Part shown: positions 22,075 through 34,742 of the stretch, in pieces
How positions within the stretch are numbered: position 1 is the stretch's first letter
How the letters are laid out: each line of letters opens with the position of its first letter
NCBI GenBank assembly: GCA_008729055.1
Contig: SDUX01000008.1
Location: 1,736,001 to 1,800,000, forward strand
DNA: 64,000 bases
Direction: 5' to 3'
Source: Pyropia haitanensis
Taxonomy: Eukaryota; Rhodophyta; Bangiophyceae; Bangiales; Bangiaceae
Translations under genes and position numbers: made by a program
Notes under the pieces: generated by a model
The model's input: the letters and a program-made list of their open reading frames with translations, nothing else
What the model was told of the DNA's origin: nothing
Databases searched by the model: none

Positions 22075-23605
22075 GCGGGGGGACCGGCCGGCGACAACCG
22101 GTCTGGGCGCCTGACCGCCGTGGGCGGGGATTGACGGCCGCCGGCCGCCGCGGTGGCGGCGGCGAGGCCCCCCGGGCCGCGACAGAGGGGGCGCCGCCGT
22201 GGGTAGCGGCGGGTGCCGTCCAGGGCCCCGCGGGGACGGTGCTCCGACCGACGGTAGCCGTCGGTGTTACGACCGATGGTAGCCGTCGGTGCGGAAGCCG
22301 CGGCAGCGGCGGGGGCGGCCGCGGCGGCGGCGGCGGCGGAGGCCGCGGTCGGAGCGGAGGGGGTGGCGACGGCGGCAGCGGCAGCAACAACGGCCACAGG
22401 CGGCGGCGGCGGCAACCACCACGGGCGGCGGCGGCGGCGACGGCAGCGGTAACCGCCACAGGCGGCCGCGGCGGCGGCGGCGGCGGTGATTGCCAGCGAC
22501 GGCGATGGCCAGCGACGGCGGCGACGGCGGCAGCGACGGCGGCGACCGCCACAGGCGGTGGCGGCACCGACGGCGGCGACGACGGCAACGGCGGCGGCGA
22601 CGTGGCCCCGCAGCGCCCACCGCAATGGGTCTGGCGGACGGAGCGGACGAGCGGGGTGGTGGGCGGGGGAGGGCGGGGACAGGCGCTACCGCCGCCGCTG
22701 GTCCTGGCGGCCGACGCGGCTGTCCCGCCGCCCCGCCGCGCAATGGGGATTTCGAGGGACGCGCCCCGCACGCGCTGGCACGGGAAAAGAGGGGGGGGGA
22801 GGGGGGGTGCGGCGGCAGTGTCACCAATCGTGGAGGGTGGCCCCCCCAAGACCAATCGCGTTTCGCGGCTGTGTCCAGGATAGGGGCCGGTCCAGAGATA
22901 TCGGGAGGTGCCCCGCTTGGGCGGTGTGATCGGGGAATGGGGCTCGGCCGGGGATAGGAACTCAGCATCAAGTCGTTGCATTTGATACTCGTGGTCAGTC
23001 CAATCCGACCGGTGATTTGGGCACCAGCAATGCACTCTGCGTACGGAAGTGCCAGCACTTGACCACCCAGTTCAACACCCCCCCTACCCATTCCAGGTGT
23101 GGGGTAGGCAACACCACCCCAACGAGCCGCGGGGCCGCTCGCGCCGTCTGCCTGCGGCGGGGGGGGGTGGACGCCCCCCGTCCCGCCGCGCGCGCGCCGC
23201 ACGCGCCGGCGACGGCAGTGCCGCTGCGGTGGTGGTGCCGCCTCCCTCCCCCCGCCCCCCTGCACACCGCCGGTGGGCGCGCGTCCCCCGCCCGCTCTCC
23301 CCCCCTCCCCGCCCTCCCCCCTCCACCCTCTGCCAGCGTACCCGACGGCGTCCGCCGCCGCGACGCGTCGTGGGCGGTAGCCGTGGCGGCGGCCCGCCCC
23401 CCGTCGGTGCGCGGCCGTGTCCCGTCCGTCCCCCCTGGGCCCTCTGCCCACTCCGTTTGGCGACCTCCCGCGTCGTCCTTGTGCCCCCCCCTGTGTCGGC
23501 CACGCGCCGCGCGCGCCGTGCGCGGTCGGCGCTTGCCGGAGGGTGGTCGGGTGTTTGGTCGTTGGCGCGCGCCGCCGCCCGGCCGCGCGCCCGGGGGGGG
23601 GAAGG
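22075..23605. other. intergenic region upstream of DOA10
   Basis: Two genes diverge from this 1.5 kb. The part at 22280-22640 is a GGC triplet-rich mass with no credible coding frame. An AT-richer island at about 22840-23080 is the best candidate for promoter sequence. From 23100 to 23600 the DNA is C-rich and could be the DOA10 5' leader. Confidence 0.5.
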
Positions 23606-26600
23606 ATGGACGGTGCCGGCAGCGGCGTCGGCGGCCGCGGCGGCGGCGGCGGCAGTGCTGGGATGGCCAACTGGCATCACCCGGCCGGAGCGGACGGCGC
23701 GGCGCCCGCGCTGACCGCCGGCAGCGGCCGGCCGCTGCCCCCGGACGGGCGTGTTGGCGGTGTTGTGCCACTAGACGCTAGCCGCAGCGGCGGCGGTGAT
23801 GGCGGCGGCGGCAGCGGCGGTGGCGGCGGCGGCAGCAGCAGCAGCGGCAGCGACAAAGGCGCGGGCAGCGGTGATGGCGACAGCGGCGACAGTCCAGGCG
23901 ATGCGGCCGGCGCCCCCCCGCCGGCGGACCCCCCCCCCCCCCCGCCCCGCCCTCGGCCGACGGCTCTGTCGACGGGAGCCCCCCCGAGTGCCGCATCTGC
24001 CGGGGCGACGCGGAGCCCGGGCGCCCCCTCTTCTACCCGTGCCGCTGCGCCGGGTCGATCAAGTACACGCACGAGGACTGCCTGTCGCGGTGGCTGTCGA
24101 CCTCCCGTACCAACGACTGCGAGCTGTGCCACACGCCGTTTGTGTTTGAGCCGCTCTACGCGGCGCACACGCCCGCGACGCTGCCCGTCTCGGAGCTGCT
24201 CGCCGGCGCCGCGCGGCGGGCGGCGGTGGGTGGGCGCCGGGCGGGGCGGGCGGCGCTCGTCGCGGCGGCGTGGCTGGTGGCTCTGCCGCTGGGCACGTGC
24301 TGGACGTGGCACGCGATCTTCCTCCTCTCCCCGCTGAACTTGCCCGCCGCGCTGCTACGGCGGGGGCTGGCGGGCCTCGCGATGGACCTGCTGCAGGGGT
24401 GCATGCTGTCGGCGCTGATCGTGGTCGTGTTCTTGGGCGTGACCAGCCTGCGGGAGGTGGTGCGCAACGCGCAGGGCCTGGCGTTGGAGGACTCGGACGA
24501 TGAGGATGGGATGCTGATGGGGGGGGGATGGACGAGGATGGCATGCTCTTCCCGCCGTTTGGGGAGGGCGGCCACCCGCCGCACCACCACCAACACCACC
24601 ACCACCACCACCACCATCATCACCACCACCACCACCACCACCCGTTCCACGGGCATGGCCCGCACCACGGTCACGGGCACGACCACGGGCACGACCACGA
24701 CGACGACGGCCATGGCCACGGCCACGGCCACGGGCGCTTACACCCCCACCATCAGCACGGCCACCATGCGGACCTGGACGCACACGCACACGCGCTCCTC
24801 CTCCACCACCACGTCCGGGGCGGTCACGGCCACCAAGGGGTGCGTGGGGGGGGCGGCCGCCCTGACGATGCTCGCCCTGGCGGGGCCGGCCAGCCGGCCG
24901 TGGCGCAGCCACCGGTTGATGATCCGCCCGACCGCTGGTACGAGGTGCGCCACCACCATGTCGACGACCGGGGCGCGCGGCGGGCGGGTGCTGGTGGGGG
25001 GGCGCGGGCGCCGCGCGGTGCGGCTGCCGCTGCCGCCGCCGCCGACGCCGCCGTGGCCCGGATGGGGGGCAACCAGGACGATGAAGCGGACGTTGGGGCC
25101 TTCTTCTTTGGGCCCCGCCGCCTGCAGCACCGCGGTGCGGCCGTCGGGGTGGGGGAGAGGGCGGGGGAGAGGATGCTCCCGCCGGGGGGTATGCTCGGCG
25201 CCGGTGCGCCAACCGGTGCTGCACTTGCTGCTGCCGGCGCAGACGAGGTGGGCGGGGTGGGCGGTGGACGCGGGGATCCCGCGGCGGATGACGCGACCGA
25301 CGGCGCCGTGCTTCCGGTGCATGCGACTGTTGGGGATGATGAGGACAGTGATGACGGGCTGTGGGTGCCGCCCGACGCGGAGAGAGCGACGCCTGGTGGT
25401 GGTGGTGTTGTGGTACGGAGGAGGGGTGGCGGCGGTGGGGGCGGCGGCGGCGGCGGCGACGACGGCGGGGACAGTGGCAGTGACGACAGCGACGGCATCG
25501 ATGGCAGTGATTCGAGCAACGCGAGCGACACGAGCGGCCTCTCGGCTGAGGTGGCGGACCTGATGGTCCTGGCCACTGACGATGAGGAGGGCGCCGGCGA
25601 CGCTGGGGTCGGTGACGGCGACAGCGTCGATGGACTAGCTCTCCTTGAGGACGACGATGATGACGACGAGATGCGGGGCTTGGAAGACGAGCAGAACCGA
25701 CTGGCCCCCGATGATGATGGCCTGGACGGCGATGGCGCTGATGGCGATGGTGCCGGCGGCGGCGGCGGTCTCTTTGGGCTTTTTGAGTTTGAGGCCGAGG
25801 AAGTGCCCTTGGAGGAGGTCATTGGGCTCCGCGGGCCGCTGCGGAACATGTTTGACAACGTTGGCACTGTGCTGGCGTCCAATGCGGTTTTCCTCGTCGC
25901 GTTTGTGCTGCTTCCGCTGCTAACGGGGCGCTTTGGGCTGGGTCTTCTGGCGCTCTACACCGACCGTGGTTGGTTAGGGGCGTCGGCGTCGGCCGCCTCA
26001 CCCTGGGTGGCGGCGGCGACGTGTCCCTTGGTGCCGACGATGTGTCCCGCGCCGACGGGGGCGTTTTATTTTGCGAGCATCCCCAGCGCGCCATCTCGGT
26101 GGCCCTATGGCCTCGGGCTGGGCCGCGCCGCGGGGGGCTTGCCGACCGCCCCCCCTGCCAGCGACCTCTTCACAGTCCTGACCGGCTACGCGGTGCTGTG
26201 CTCGGTGGCCAGCGTGTACGTGCTGGCTAGCCGCATCCTCCGCCGCTGGTACCCGTACGTGCACTCTCCGGCCGCGGCGACCGTGGCGTCAGCGCTTCGC
26301 TACGGCGCCCTGTTTACCAAGGTCGCGGCGCTGGTGGCGTACGAATTCGGCCTCTTTCCGCTTGGCTGCGGGTGGTGGCTGGATGTGTGCACGCAGGCCT
26401 TTGTGGGGGCCACGATGGAGTCGCGCCGTGCCTTTCTCCGTGACTCCCCCGCCGTCTCCACGCTCGTCCACTGGGTGGTGGGCCTGTTGTACATGGTGTT
26501 TGTTTCGCTGTTTATGTCGGCCCTGCGGGAGGCTATCCAGCCTCGGTACCTGTGGTTCCTGCGGGATCCCAACGCCGACGACTTCCGGCCGCTCCTGGAG

Positions 26601-28227
26601 CTTGTGGAGAAGCCCCTTGCCCGTCACGCCCGCCGCATGTGCCTGTCGGTACTCATCTACGCGCCACTCATTGGGCTACTCGTCTACCTGCCCGCCCGGG
26701 CGTGCCTTGCACTCTTACCAGGCGTCTTTCCGCTGCGTCTCCACTTTGACCACCCGCTGGTGGAGGTCCCCGCCGACCTCTTCTTCCTCAACGTGGCGGT
26801 GCCGCTCGCGACGGCCTTTCGGTTTGCGCAGCCGCGGGCGATGGCGACTGCCGCGCTCGTCACGTGGATTGCGGCGGTGGGCGACGCGCTGGGCATCCGG
26901 CACCTGGTGGCCAAGGGCGCCGAGCGGAACGGGCCGTTTGCCGCGCCCGCTGGGGGTGTGGGCGCCGAGGCGGGGGGTGCAGGGGCAGCGGCACTAGCGG
27001 TCGCTGCGCCGGCGGCGGCGCCAGGCGCGCCGGGCGTGGACACGGGCGACCGGGAGGCACCACCTGCAGAGGCTCAACGGGCCGCTGCTGCCGCGGTAGA
27101 CCGGCAGCGGCTCGCCGCGGCCGCTGAGGCGCGCCTGCCGTTTGGCCGCGGGGGACCGGACGCTGTGGCGGCGGGGGAGGGCCCTTGGAGAATACCGGGA
27201 GCGGCGGCAGCGGCCGCCGACTGGCCGGCAGCCGGCTGGGCCGGCGCCGCGGTGCCGGCCGCACCGCCGCATGCCGCCCCTCCGCAACCCCCTGCACCAG
27301 TGGGCGCCCCCGACTGGGGCTGGGTGGACGGCGCGCCCGGCCGTGGGCCCGCCCCCCCCAACGCGGCGCCCCCCTCCCCCCCGGCGCACTTTATGCTCTA
27401 CCGCCCCCCCTATGTGCGCCTCCGCGGGGCGGCGATGCTTGTGTTGGCGTGGCTGACGCTCGCCACCGCGGACGTGGTGCTCCTCACCGTGCCGACCGTC
27501 GTTGGGCGGGCGGTCTTTGCGGCGGTGGGCCTCCCCCACTTTCACGACTTTTACACCTTTACCGTTGGCGCGGGGCTGCTCTGGGGCGGCGCGCAGGTCG
27601 CCCTCGCCGCGCACGCGGACGCGGCCGCCGCCGCGGCGCGCGCCGCTGCGGCTGCCGCCGCGACGTGCCGCGCCGCCGCGCTCGCCGCACTGTGGATGGC
27701 CGCCGCGCCGCTCGCGGCGGGCGTCCTCATTGAGGTCACCCTCTTCCTTCCCGTCGCAGTGCGCGCCGACCAGTCGGCGGTGCTGCACCCATACCGGGAC
27801 TGGGCGGTTGGGCTCGCCGCCCTGCGGCTCGGCCTCCGCCTCGCCGTCCGCCTCGGCCGCGCGGCGGTCGCCGCGCGCCACGCCGCCGCCGCGGTCGCGG
27901 CGCAGCAGGGGCAGCCGCCAGACCCGCTCGCGGCGGGGGGTGCCGCCGCCGCCGCCCCTGCTGCCGCCGCAGCCGCCGCCGCCGCCGCCGCGGCGGCGGC
28001 CGCGGCTGGCGGTCCTGCCGCGGCGGCGGCCGCCGCTGGCGGTCCTGCCGCGGCGGGCGTGGCGGGCGTGGCGCCGCCGCCGCCGCCTGGGCCGCTCGCG
28101 TCGGCAGCGGCGGACGTGCTGCCGCAGCTGGAGCGCCTGCGCGGCGGCTTTGGCTTTGTCGGGGGGTTGGACGACTTTGGCGGCGGCGGCGTTGGCGGCG
28201 GTGGCGGCGGCGGCGGCCTGGGCGGCC

Positions 28228-28264
<37 letters not shown>

Positions 28265-28616
28265 GGACGTCTTCCTCTGGTTCCACGCGGACGAGTGGTC
28301 GCGTGTCATGACGCGGGTGGTGCTGCCGCTGCTGCGTGCGCTCGCGGCGCGCCTCGTCCTCCCCTACCTCGTTGTCTGGGGCGGCCTCGGCGGCGTGCTG
28401 CGGCTGCCGCACCCGCTGTGCGCGGCGGTCTTCCGCTACGCCTACGCCGCAGCGGCGGTCGTCGAGGCGGGCCGCGCCGCCGCGGCGGCCGCGTCGGTGG
28501 GGGTCGTTGCGCTGCACGACGCTGTCCGCGACGACCGGTACTTGGTCGGGCGGCGGCTGTACAACTACGCGCCCGCCGCGGAGGGGGAGGGGGGGGAGGG
28601 CGGGGATGGGGGGTGA
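23606..28616 (+). CDS. DOA10: DOA10/MARCH6-type ER membrane ubiquitin ligase
   Basis: This E3 ligase of the ER and nuclear envelope ubiquitinates misfolded proteins and sterol-pathway enzymes for degradation (ERAD-C). An N-terminal RING-CH lies at 23989-24132 in C4HC3 order: CRIC, CRC, HEDC, CELC. Next come the first helices (LVALPLGTCWTWHAIF, ALIVVVFLGVTSLREVV), a cytosolic loop, and about a dozen further helices. The block at 26500-26900 with DDFRPLLELVEKPLARHARR and VEVPADLFFLNVAVPL is the conserved central TEB4/Doa10 segment. About 1,670 residues is longer than human MARCH6 (910) because of inserts: a His-rich loop (24585-24830), an acidic region (25450-25770) and Ala/Gly tracts near 27950-28260. 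The frame changes at a 15-C run (23929-23943) and a 9-G run (24519-24527), with coherent protein on both sides. The ATG at 23606 opens the Gly/Ser-rich N-terminus. Confidence 0.88.
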
Positions 28617-28824
28617 GAATGACCCGCCGAGCCCCGCTGGGGGGGCGCGGGGGGGAAGGGGCGCCACGCGTGACGCCCGCGCGGCCGTGCCCGCTTGCCC
28701 TGCTGCCGCGCGCTTGCGCGTCCGTGCAGACCAGCGTCTTTTCTTTTTCGCTCTTGATTTTCTTTCTTTTTCCGATCGGCGCCCGGCGCAGGCGCGGCGG
28801 CGGGATCGTGTCGTGCCCCCGCGC

Positions 28825-29487
28825 TCACGCCGCCGCCGCCGCCGCGGCGGCACCGTACACGCCCGCCGCCCCCACCACCGCCGCCGCCGCCGCCGCGACC
28901 CCCCCCCCACCGCGACCCCCCTCCCCACCCGCGGCGCCCACTCGCGCGCCACCACCCCCACCGCCCACGGGCGCGGCACGGCCAGCCGCACCGCCGCACG
29001 GCGCGCCGCCGCTGCGGGCGTCGACAGCGCCAGCCGCAGCACCACCACCCCCGGCGGCGCCGCCGCGGCGGCCGCCGCCGCCGCCGCTGCCGTCGCGTCG
29101 GCGGCCGCCGCGGCCGCCGCCGCGGCGGTCGCGGCGGCCGTTGGCCGCCGCCACCGGCGCCACCCCCACCAGCGGGCCGCCGCGCGGGCGGCGGCGGCCG
29201 CCGCCGCCGCGTCGGCCGCCGCAGCGGCGGCCGCCGCCGCCGCGGGCGGCCGCAGCAGGTGGCGGCCGTCGACAGGCGCGCCCGGGATGGGCCGCAGCGC
29301 CAGCCGGACGGTGAGGGACTGCTCCTCGGCGGCGACGCCGGCGAGCAGCGGCGCCGCCCAGAGGAGCGTCGCCAGGTGGCGCCGCAGGGGGGAGCGGTAG
29401 ACCAGGGGGACCGGCGCGGTGGCGGTGAGGGTGCAGCCGCCCGCGGCGGCGGCAGTGGCGGTCGTGGCGGCCGCGTCTGGGCCCATC

Positions 29488-29526
<39 letters not shown>

Positions 29527-30481
29527 GCCTGCTCGGCGGTCACCGCCGTGGAGCCGTCGGCGGCCCAGCCCGCGTCGCGGCGCCACGCCCCCCACGGCCA
29601 CCGCCAGTGCCACCACCAGCCGCTCCCAGTCCCCCCGCCGCGGCGGGGGCGGTGACGGCGGCCCGCCGGCGGGGGCGCCCCGCCATAGCCCACCCGCAGG
29701 TGACACACCGACGCGGTGAGGGATACGCCGCCGCCGGCGGCAATCGCGGCCATGAGGGCGGGCGTCTCAGCAAGCGTGAGGGACACCACCGCGTCCACGC
29801 GGGGTGCCGCCGCGAGGCGGCCGACTGGCAGGGGCACCACCGCGACGGGTAGCGACACGGGCGGCGGCGGCGGCGGCGGTGGGGGCGGTACCGGTCGGGA
29901 GTGGGGGTAGTGGGGGTCCACGCCGTTGGCAAGGCCAAGGGGAGGGGGGGACGCCAACGGCGGCGGGTGGGCGGTGACGCCGCCGCTGCCGCCGGCGAGA
30001 AAGACGGCGGGCCCCCCCACGGCCGACGCGCGGAAGAGGGCGACGGCGGCAACGGCGGCGGGAGCGGCAAACGCTGCCGCCGCCGTCGCGACCGCGGCGG
30101 TGGTGGCGGCCGCCGCCGCCGCGGCGGTCACCGCGGCGGCCGCCGCGGCGGCGGCGAGGCGGCGGGGCGGCACGCCGCCGGGGGGGGGCGCGGGCCGCGC
30201 CCGCCGCCGCCGCCGCCGCCGCCGCTGCCGATGCCCTTGCCGTTGCCGCCGCCGCTGCTGTCGCCGCTGCCGTTGCTATTGCCGCTGCTGCCGCCGCTGC
30301 GGTTGCCTCCGCCGCCGGTACTATGGCCGCTGCCGCGGCTGCCGCCACCGCCGCTGCCGTCGCCGCCGCTGCCATCGCCGCCGCTGCCGTCGCCGCCACG
30401 GGTAGGGGGCACCCGCGGAAGCGGCGCAAGTGGCGGTTCGGCGGGCTGTGCCGGGGAGGGGGGGCGGGTGGAGCGCTTCAT
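28825..30481 (-). CDS. seipin-like lipid droplet protein
   Basis: Seipin forms a ring in the ER at lipid droplet contact sites and controls droplet growth. The ER-luminal part is recognisable: VDPHYPHSRP and VSLPVAVVPLPVGRL correspond to the family's start of the luminal domain, then VDAVVSLTLAETP, then APVPLVYRSPLRRHLATLLW with the following AAEEQSLTVRL strand. A hydrophobic segment (AVAAVALFRASAVGGPAVFL) precedes it as the first membrane helix. The N-terminus from the ATG at 30481, MKRSTRPPSPAQP, is a Gly/Ser-rich cytosolic tail in a second frame. The frames switch at a 9-G run (30180-30188), and probably again near a 10-C run (28899-28908), which would give the stop at 28825. The C-terminal end is uncertain. 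Ala tracts replace poorly conserved parts. It is convergent with DOA10 only about 200 nt away and divergent from UFD2. Confidence 0.72.
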
Positions 30482-31172
30482 GGCATGCCTGCAGGGGGGG
30501 GCGTCGCGCCTTGAGCGGCAGAGCGAGCGACACCGGGGGGACAGGCGGGCGGGGGGGTGGGATGGGGGGGGCGGCGCACGCTGGTCGTCTCTTCCTTCGC
30601 CGCTCGCCAGAGTGCGGGATGCCGCTTTGCACCGGCGTGGGTGCGGGCGCAGAGCTGCAACGTGTCGATGGGTTTCCACATCAATGTTGAGTTTTTTTTT
30701 GTCGGGGGACCTCGTAGTGGTGGGGTCCCACTCTGGGATTTTCATCACGTGAAGTGAACACGTGTGCATGGGGAGGCGCGCCGACGTGACCAGCAGTGCC
30801 GGTGCGGGGTGACAGCGCCACCCCCCCCTCTCGGCACTCGCTGCAACGCGTGCGCTGTCTGACGAGCACGCGGGCAGTGTCTCCGTCGCCGCGGCGCCGG
30901 CCTCCGAGATACGCCGTGCCCGCGCTGCCCGCCCGTCGACGCTGGGCGCTCGTCCACGTGGTGGGCGGCCGCTCCCTCGCTACGGCCACGCTTAGCGGTG
31001 CGCCGACCCGCCGACGGCCGTGCCCCGCTGCGTGTCATTCCACGTGCTGACAAGCCCCGACAGTGCGCGGCCGGGTCACGCGGGCGGGCGTTTCTTCTCC
31101 CCCCATCTTTTTTTTGTTTTCTTCTCTGGACGCTTCACCCCACGTCTGTGGCGTCCACCGGTGGCCGCCGCG
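30482..31172. promoter_or_regulatory. divergent promoter region of seipin and UFD2
   Basis: About 690 nt lie between two start codons pointing apart. The region has mixed composition, a T run at 30691-30699, and CACGTG-like strings near 30747-30763 and 30955. A second T-rich stretch at about 31108-31130 lies some 45 nt before the UFD2 ATG. Promoter function is inferred from layout. Confidence 0.5.
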
Positions 31173-34100
31173 ATGAACTGGCTCCGCCGCCGCGTCGACG
31201 GGGACGACGCCCCCGCCGGCGGCGCGGGCGCCAACCAGCCGCCGCCGCCGCCGCTGCCGCCGGGCCCCGACGAGGCGGAGCTCCGCCGCCGCCGCCTCGC
31301 GCGCTTCAACACCCCCGCCCCGCCGGCGGCGCCGCCGGCGGCCGCGGCTGACGCGGCGGTCGAGCCGTCGCCCGCCAAGAAGCCCAAGAGCCCGGAGAAG
31401 CGGCCGGCGTCGCCTGCCGCGGCGGCCGCGGCGGCGGCCGCCGCCGCGCCCGCGGTGGCACTGGCGGCGGTGCCGAAAAAGGAGAAGGATCTCAAGCCGG
31501 CCCCGTCGTTGGCGCAGCTGGAGACGTCCCTGCTGGTGCGCGTCTTTGGGTTCTCGCTGGTGCCGGGCAAGGCGGGCTACAACGCCGCGCTCGTGGCGGA
31601 GCTGCGCGATGCGGGGGCGGCGGCGGCGGCGGCGGGGGCTTCTGGCCTGTCGCTCAGCGCCGAGGCGCACGCGGATATGGTGCTGGTGCACCAGCTGCAG
31701 GAGGCGGACGACAAGCTCGTCTTTCTTACCTCTGCGTACGCGCGCGGCGACGCGGCGCTGCGGGACACGGCGCGGACGCGGACGGCGAGCGAGGCGGACG
31801 CGACGGCGTTGCAACAAGCGGCGTCCTACACGCTGTCGCTGGTCATGTCGTACGCGGGGCTGGTGCTCGCCGAGCCCGAGTCGTTTGCCGCGGAGCGCAC
31901 GCCCGAGGCGCTGGCCGACATGCTCCTGCGGGACGCGGTGCCGTCGGGCTTTATCCGCGCGCTGGTGGATCGGTTCGCGTCGTCGGGCGACGAGGACGAC
32001 CGCGCGACGCTGCAGTCGGTGTTTAGCCGCGTCTTCTCGTCGCTGGTCGTGGCGGTCGGCCGGAGCTCGCTGATGCGGTCGGATTTTTTGGCGCCCCTGC
32101 ACGCCCTCTCGTCCCTGGTAGGCACGTACCGGCCGCTGGCGGAGGTGCTGACCCGCATGGACGCGTTTGCGCCCGAGGTGGGGGTGGTGAACGGCATGCA
32201 CCTGGAGCGCGCGACGGTGCTCGGCCCGTTTTTTGCGCTGACCGCCATGCGGGAAGACCCGCTCGTCGCAGAGGAGTACTTTACCAAGAGTAGCGAGCGC
32301 AGCAAGGCGGACATGGACAGCGCCATTGTGTCGCTGCGTGAGTCCATTTGGGTCCTCCGCTCGGGCCTGTACGAAGTGTGTATGGCGCTGTGCAAGGCGG
32401 GTCCCGCGCCGCGGGAGGCGCTGCTCAAGTGGTTTGCTCTGGCGATGACCCACAACACGAGGAGGACGGCGATCCACTTTGACCGGCGGGTGGTCAGCGG
32501 CGACGGTTTCATCCTCAATGTTATGGACGTGCTGTTGCGGATTGCGGAGCCGTTTTCGCACCCCTCGTCAGCCAAGCTGGCCAAGGTCGACCCCACGTAC
32601 GTGCAGTCCAGCCACCGTATCGACTACAGCGACGAGACGCGCCTGGCTGCCGACAGCAACATGCTCAACCGCTTCTGGGTGGACCCCCGCAACCGGAACG
32701 CGCAGGAGTCGCTCGAGCGGGCTCTCGCCGAGCAGCGGATGGAGATTGAGACGGCGGCTGGGGCCGCCAGTGCGGCTGCCGCTTCCTCTTCTGCCGCTGC
32801 CAGTGCGGACGGTGCGGGTGCGGACGGTGCGGCCGCCGCGGACGGGGAGGAGGAGGCAGCGGCGTTGGAGGACAACCGTCCGGCGGAGACCGTGAGCAAG
32901 GAGTTTGGTTTTGTGTCTGAGATATTCTTCCTCACCTTGCGCGCAGTACAGCTGGGCTTTGTGTCGGCTCACGAGATGTACACGGAGACGATCCTGAAGC
33001 AGCTCGGCCGGACGCAAGGGGAGAAGCGGGAGCTGGAGGCGTCGGCAGCCGCGGCGTCCAACCCGACCGAGTACCAGGAGCAGCTGACGGAGCTCACGGA
33101 GCGCATCGACGCGCTGATGACCTACAAGCTGTCCTATGACGTGTACCTGCGCGACGAGGAAGCGCTGGCCTCGCTCCTGCGCTTTGTGACGGCCGATGCG
33201 GCCTGGCTGGTGCGCATTCTGTCCGAGCCCCCCCGCAAGGAGCTGCTTCCGCTGCCGCTGCCACCGCTGCGTACGTTTGTGTCGTTGCCAGAGGCGACGC
33301 TGGAGATTTTGAACAAGGTGCTGCTGTTCACCACCCGCTACGCGCCCGGGCTGATCGAGTCAAACTGCGAGACGCTGGACGTGGTGGTGACACTGGCAGT
33401 GGCAACGGCAACCTCCCCTGGGTACGTCAAGAACCCGTACCTGCGCGCCAAGCTCCTCGAGTTTATCAATGACATTATGCCGCGGTTTGCGTCAGAGGAC
33501 AATGAAGAGGAGGAGCGCCGGCGCGGTCGCTTCATTGGGAACAACCCAGCCATTGAGGCGATGTTTGCGACGCATGTGGTTGCCCGGCAGTACCTGCCGT
33601 CTGCGCTCTTCCGCCTGTATGTCGACGTGGAACACACGGGCAGCCACAACCAGTTCTTTGACAAGTTCTCCATCCGCTGGCACTTGACGCAAGTCGTCGA
33701 GTGCATGTGGCACCTGCCTGACTACCGCGCTTCGGTGCGGGCTGAGGCGCTGAGCGCGCGGCGTTTCATCCAGTTTGTCAATATGCTGCTCAACGACGCC
33801 AACTTCCTTCTCGGTGAGATCATCTCGGACCTCACTGAGCTGCGCCAGATCCAGCGCGCGATGGAGCGACGGGAGGAGTGGGAAGCCCTGAGCGTGGAGG
33901 AGCGGCGGGAGAAGGAGAAGAAGCTGCACGACCTGGAGTCACAGGTCAGGTCGTACATTGACCTGGGCAACGCTTCCATCAATATGATGCTGTTCATGAC
34001 CGAGGACTCGGCGGTGCGGTCGGTGTTTGTGCTGCCTGAAATGGTGTCGCGCGTGGCGGAGATGCTCAACTTCTTCCTCTCCCAGCTGACCGGTCCCAAG

Positions 34101-34742
34101 TGTGCGGAGTTGTCGGTGCGAGACCGCGAGAAGTACGGGTGGGAGCCGCGGCGTCTGTTGAAGCAGATTGTGGGCACGTACTTGCACTTTGCGGACGACG
34201 AGGCGTTTGTGGCGGCGGTCGCGCACGACGGGCGCTCCTTCTCTGACCAACTCTTCCGCAACGCTCTGCGCGTGCTGGCGCGTCGGGGGCTGCTGCCAGC
34301 AGCGGAGATTTCCCGCTTTGCCGCGCTGGGCGTTGCTGCGCAGGAGGTGGTGGATGCGAATGCGGCGCTGGGCGAGGACTTGGGCGACGTGCCGGACGAC
34401 TTCCAGGACCCGCTGGTGTATGAATTAATGAAGGACCCGGTGATCCTGCCAACGTCGGGGATGGTGATGGACCGTGCCAACATTGTGCGGCATCTGCTGT
34501 CGGACCGGACCGACCCGTTCAACCGCAAGATGCTGACGGAAGACATGCTGCAGCCGGCGGTGGAAATTAAGACCCGCATTGACGCGTGGCTGGCGGAGAA
34601 GCGGGCGGCCGCCGTGGCACGCCGCCGTGCGGCGGCGATGGAGCTGATGGACACGCCCGCGGCTGAGGAAGCGGACATGGAGGTGTCCCCTGCCACGGCC
34701 GCTGGCAGCAGCGCTCCGGCTGGTGGTGGGAGCGACGCGTGA
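31173..34742 (+). CDS. UFD2: ubiquitin chain elongation factor E4 (U-box)
   Basis: UFD2 extends ubiquitin chains on substrates and hands them to Cdc48/p97 and the proteasome. The 1,189-residue single-exon frame is intact. The start [12 protein letters not shown] was chosen over an in-frame upstream extension because it is the first ATG followed by family-like sequence ([13 protein letters not shown]). An Ala/Pro-rich stretch spans residues 20-100, then the long all-helical UFD2 core fills residues 110-1060, for example [18 protein letters not shown] and [13 protein letters not shown]. The C-terminal U-box starts with [19 protein letters not shown] and continues [15 protein letters not shown], covering about residues 1075-1150. 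As expected for a U-box, it lacks the zinc Cys/His residues of RING. Length lies between yeast Ufd2 (961) and human UBE4B (1302). This gene has few G/C runs, unlike its neighbours, and its frame is unbroken. Confidence 0.96.
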   Translation: MNWLRRRVDGDDAPAGGAGANQPPPPPLPPGPDEAELRRRRLARFNTPAPPAAPPAAAADAAVEPSPAKKPKSPEKRPASPAAAAAAAAAAAPAVALAAVPKKEKDLKPAPSLAQLETSLLVRVFGFSLVPGKAGYNAALVAELRDAGAAAAAAGASGLSLSAEAHADMVLVHQLQEADDKLVFLTSAYARGDAALRDTARTRTASEADATALQQAASYTLSLVMSYAGLVLAEPESFAAERTPEALADMLLRDAVPSGFIRALVDRFASSGDEDDRATLQSVFSRVFSSLVVAVGRSSLMRSDFLAPLHALSSLVGTYRPLAEVLTRMDAFAPEVGVVNGMHLERATVLGPFFALTAMREDPLVAEEYFTKSSERSKADMDSAIVSLRESIWVLRSGLYEVCMALCKAGPAPREALLKWFALAMTHNTRRTAIHFDRRVVSGDGFILNVMDVLLRIAEPFSHPSSAKLAKVDPTYVQSSHRIDYSDETRLAADSNMLNRFWVDPRNRNAQESLERALAEQRMEIETAAGAASAAAASSSAAASADGAGADGAAAADGEEEAAALEDNRPAETVSKEFGFVSEIFFLTLRAVQLGFVSAHEMYTETILKQLGRTQGEKRELEASAAAASNPTEYQEQLTELTERIDALMTYKLSYDVYLRDEEALASLLRFVTADAAWLVRILSEPPRKELLPLPLPPLRTFVSLPEATLEILNKVLLFTTRYAPGLIESNCETLDVVVTLAVATATSPGYVKNPYLRAKLLEFINDIMPRFASEDNEEEERRRGRFIGNNPAIEAMFATHVVARQYLPSALFRLYVDVEHTGSHNQFFDKFSIRWHLTQVVECMWHLPDYRASVRAEALSARRFIQFVNMLLNDANFLLGEIISDLTELRQIQRAMERREEWEALSVEERREKEKKLHDLESQVRSYIDLGNASINMMLFMTEDSAVRSVFVLPEMVSRVAEMLNFFLSQLTGPKCAELSVRDREKYGWEPRRLLKQIVGTYLHFADDEAFVAAVAHDGRSFSDQLFRNALRVLARRGLLPAAEISRFAALGVAAQEVVDANAALGEDLGDVPDDFQDPLVYELMKDPVILPTSGMVMDRANIVRHLLSDRTDPFNRKMLTEDMLQPAVEIKTRIDAWLAEKRAAAVARRRAAAMELMDTPAAEEADMEVSPATAAGSSAPAGGGSDA

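Noticed and set aside
26994..28824. Continuation of the seipin frame on the minus strand down to 26994
   Set aside because: It runs antisense through the well-supported DOA10 coding region and becomes Arg-rich without any seipin feature, so it is a composition shadow.
31020..31172. N-terminal extension of UFD2 in frame upstream of 31173
   Set aside because: It would translate the T-rich leader into a Phe-rich segment with no family similarity, and it begins at a non-ATG codon.
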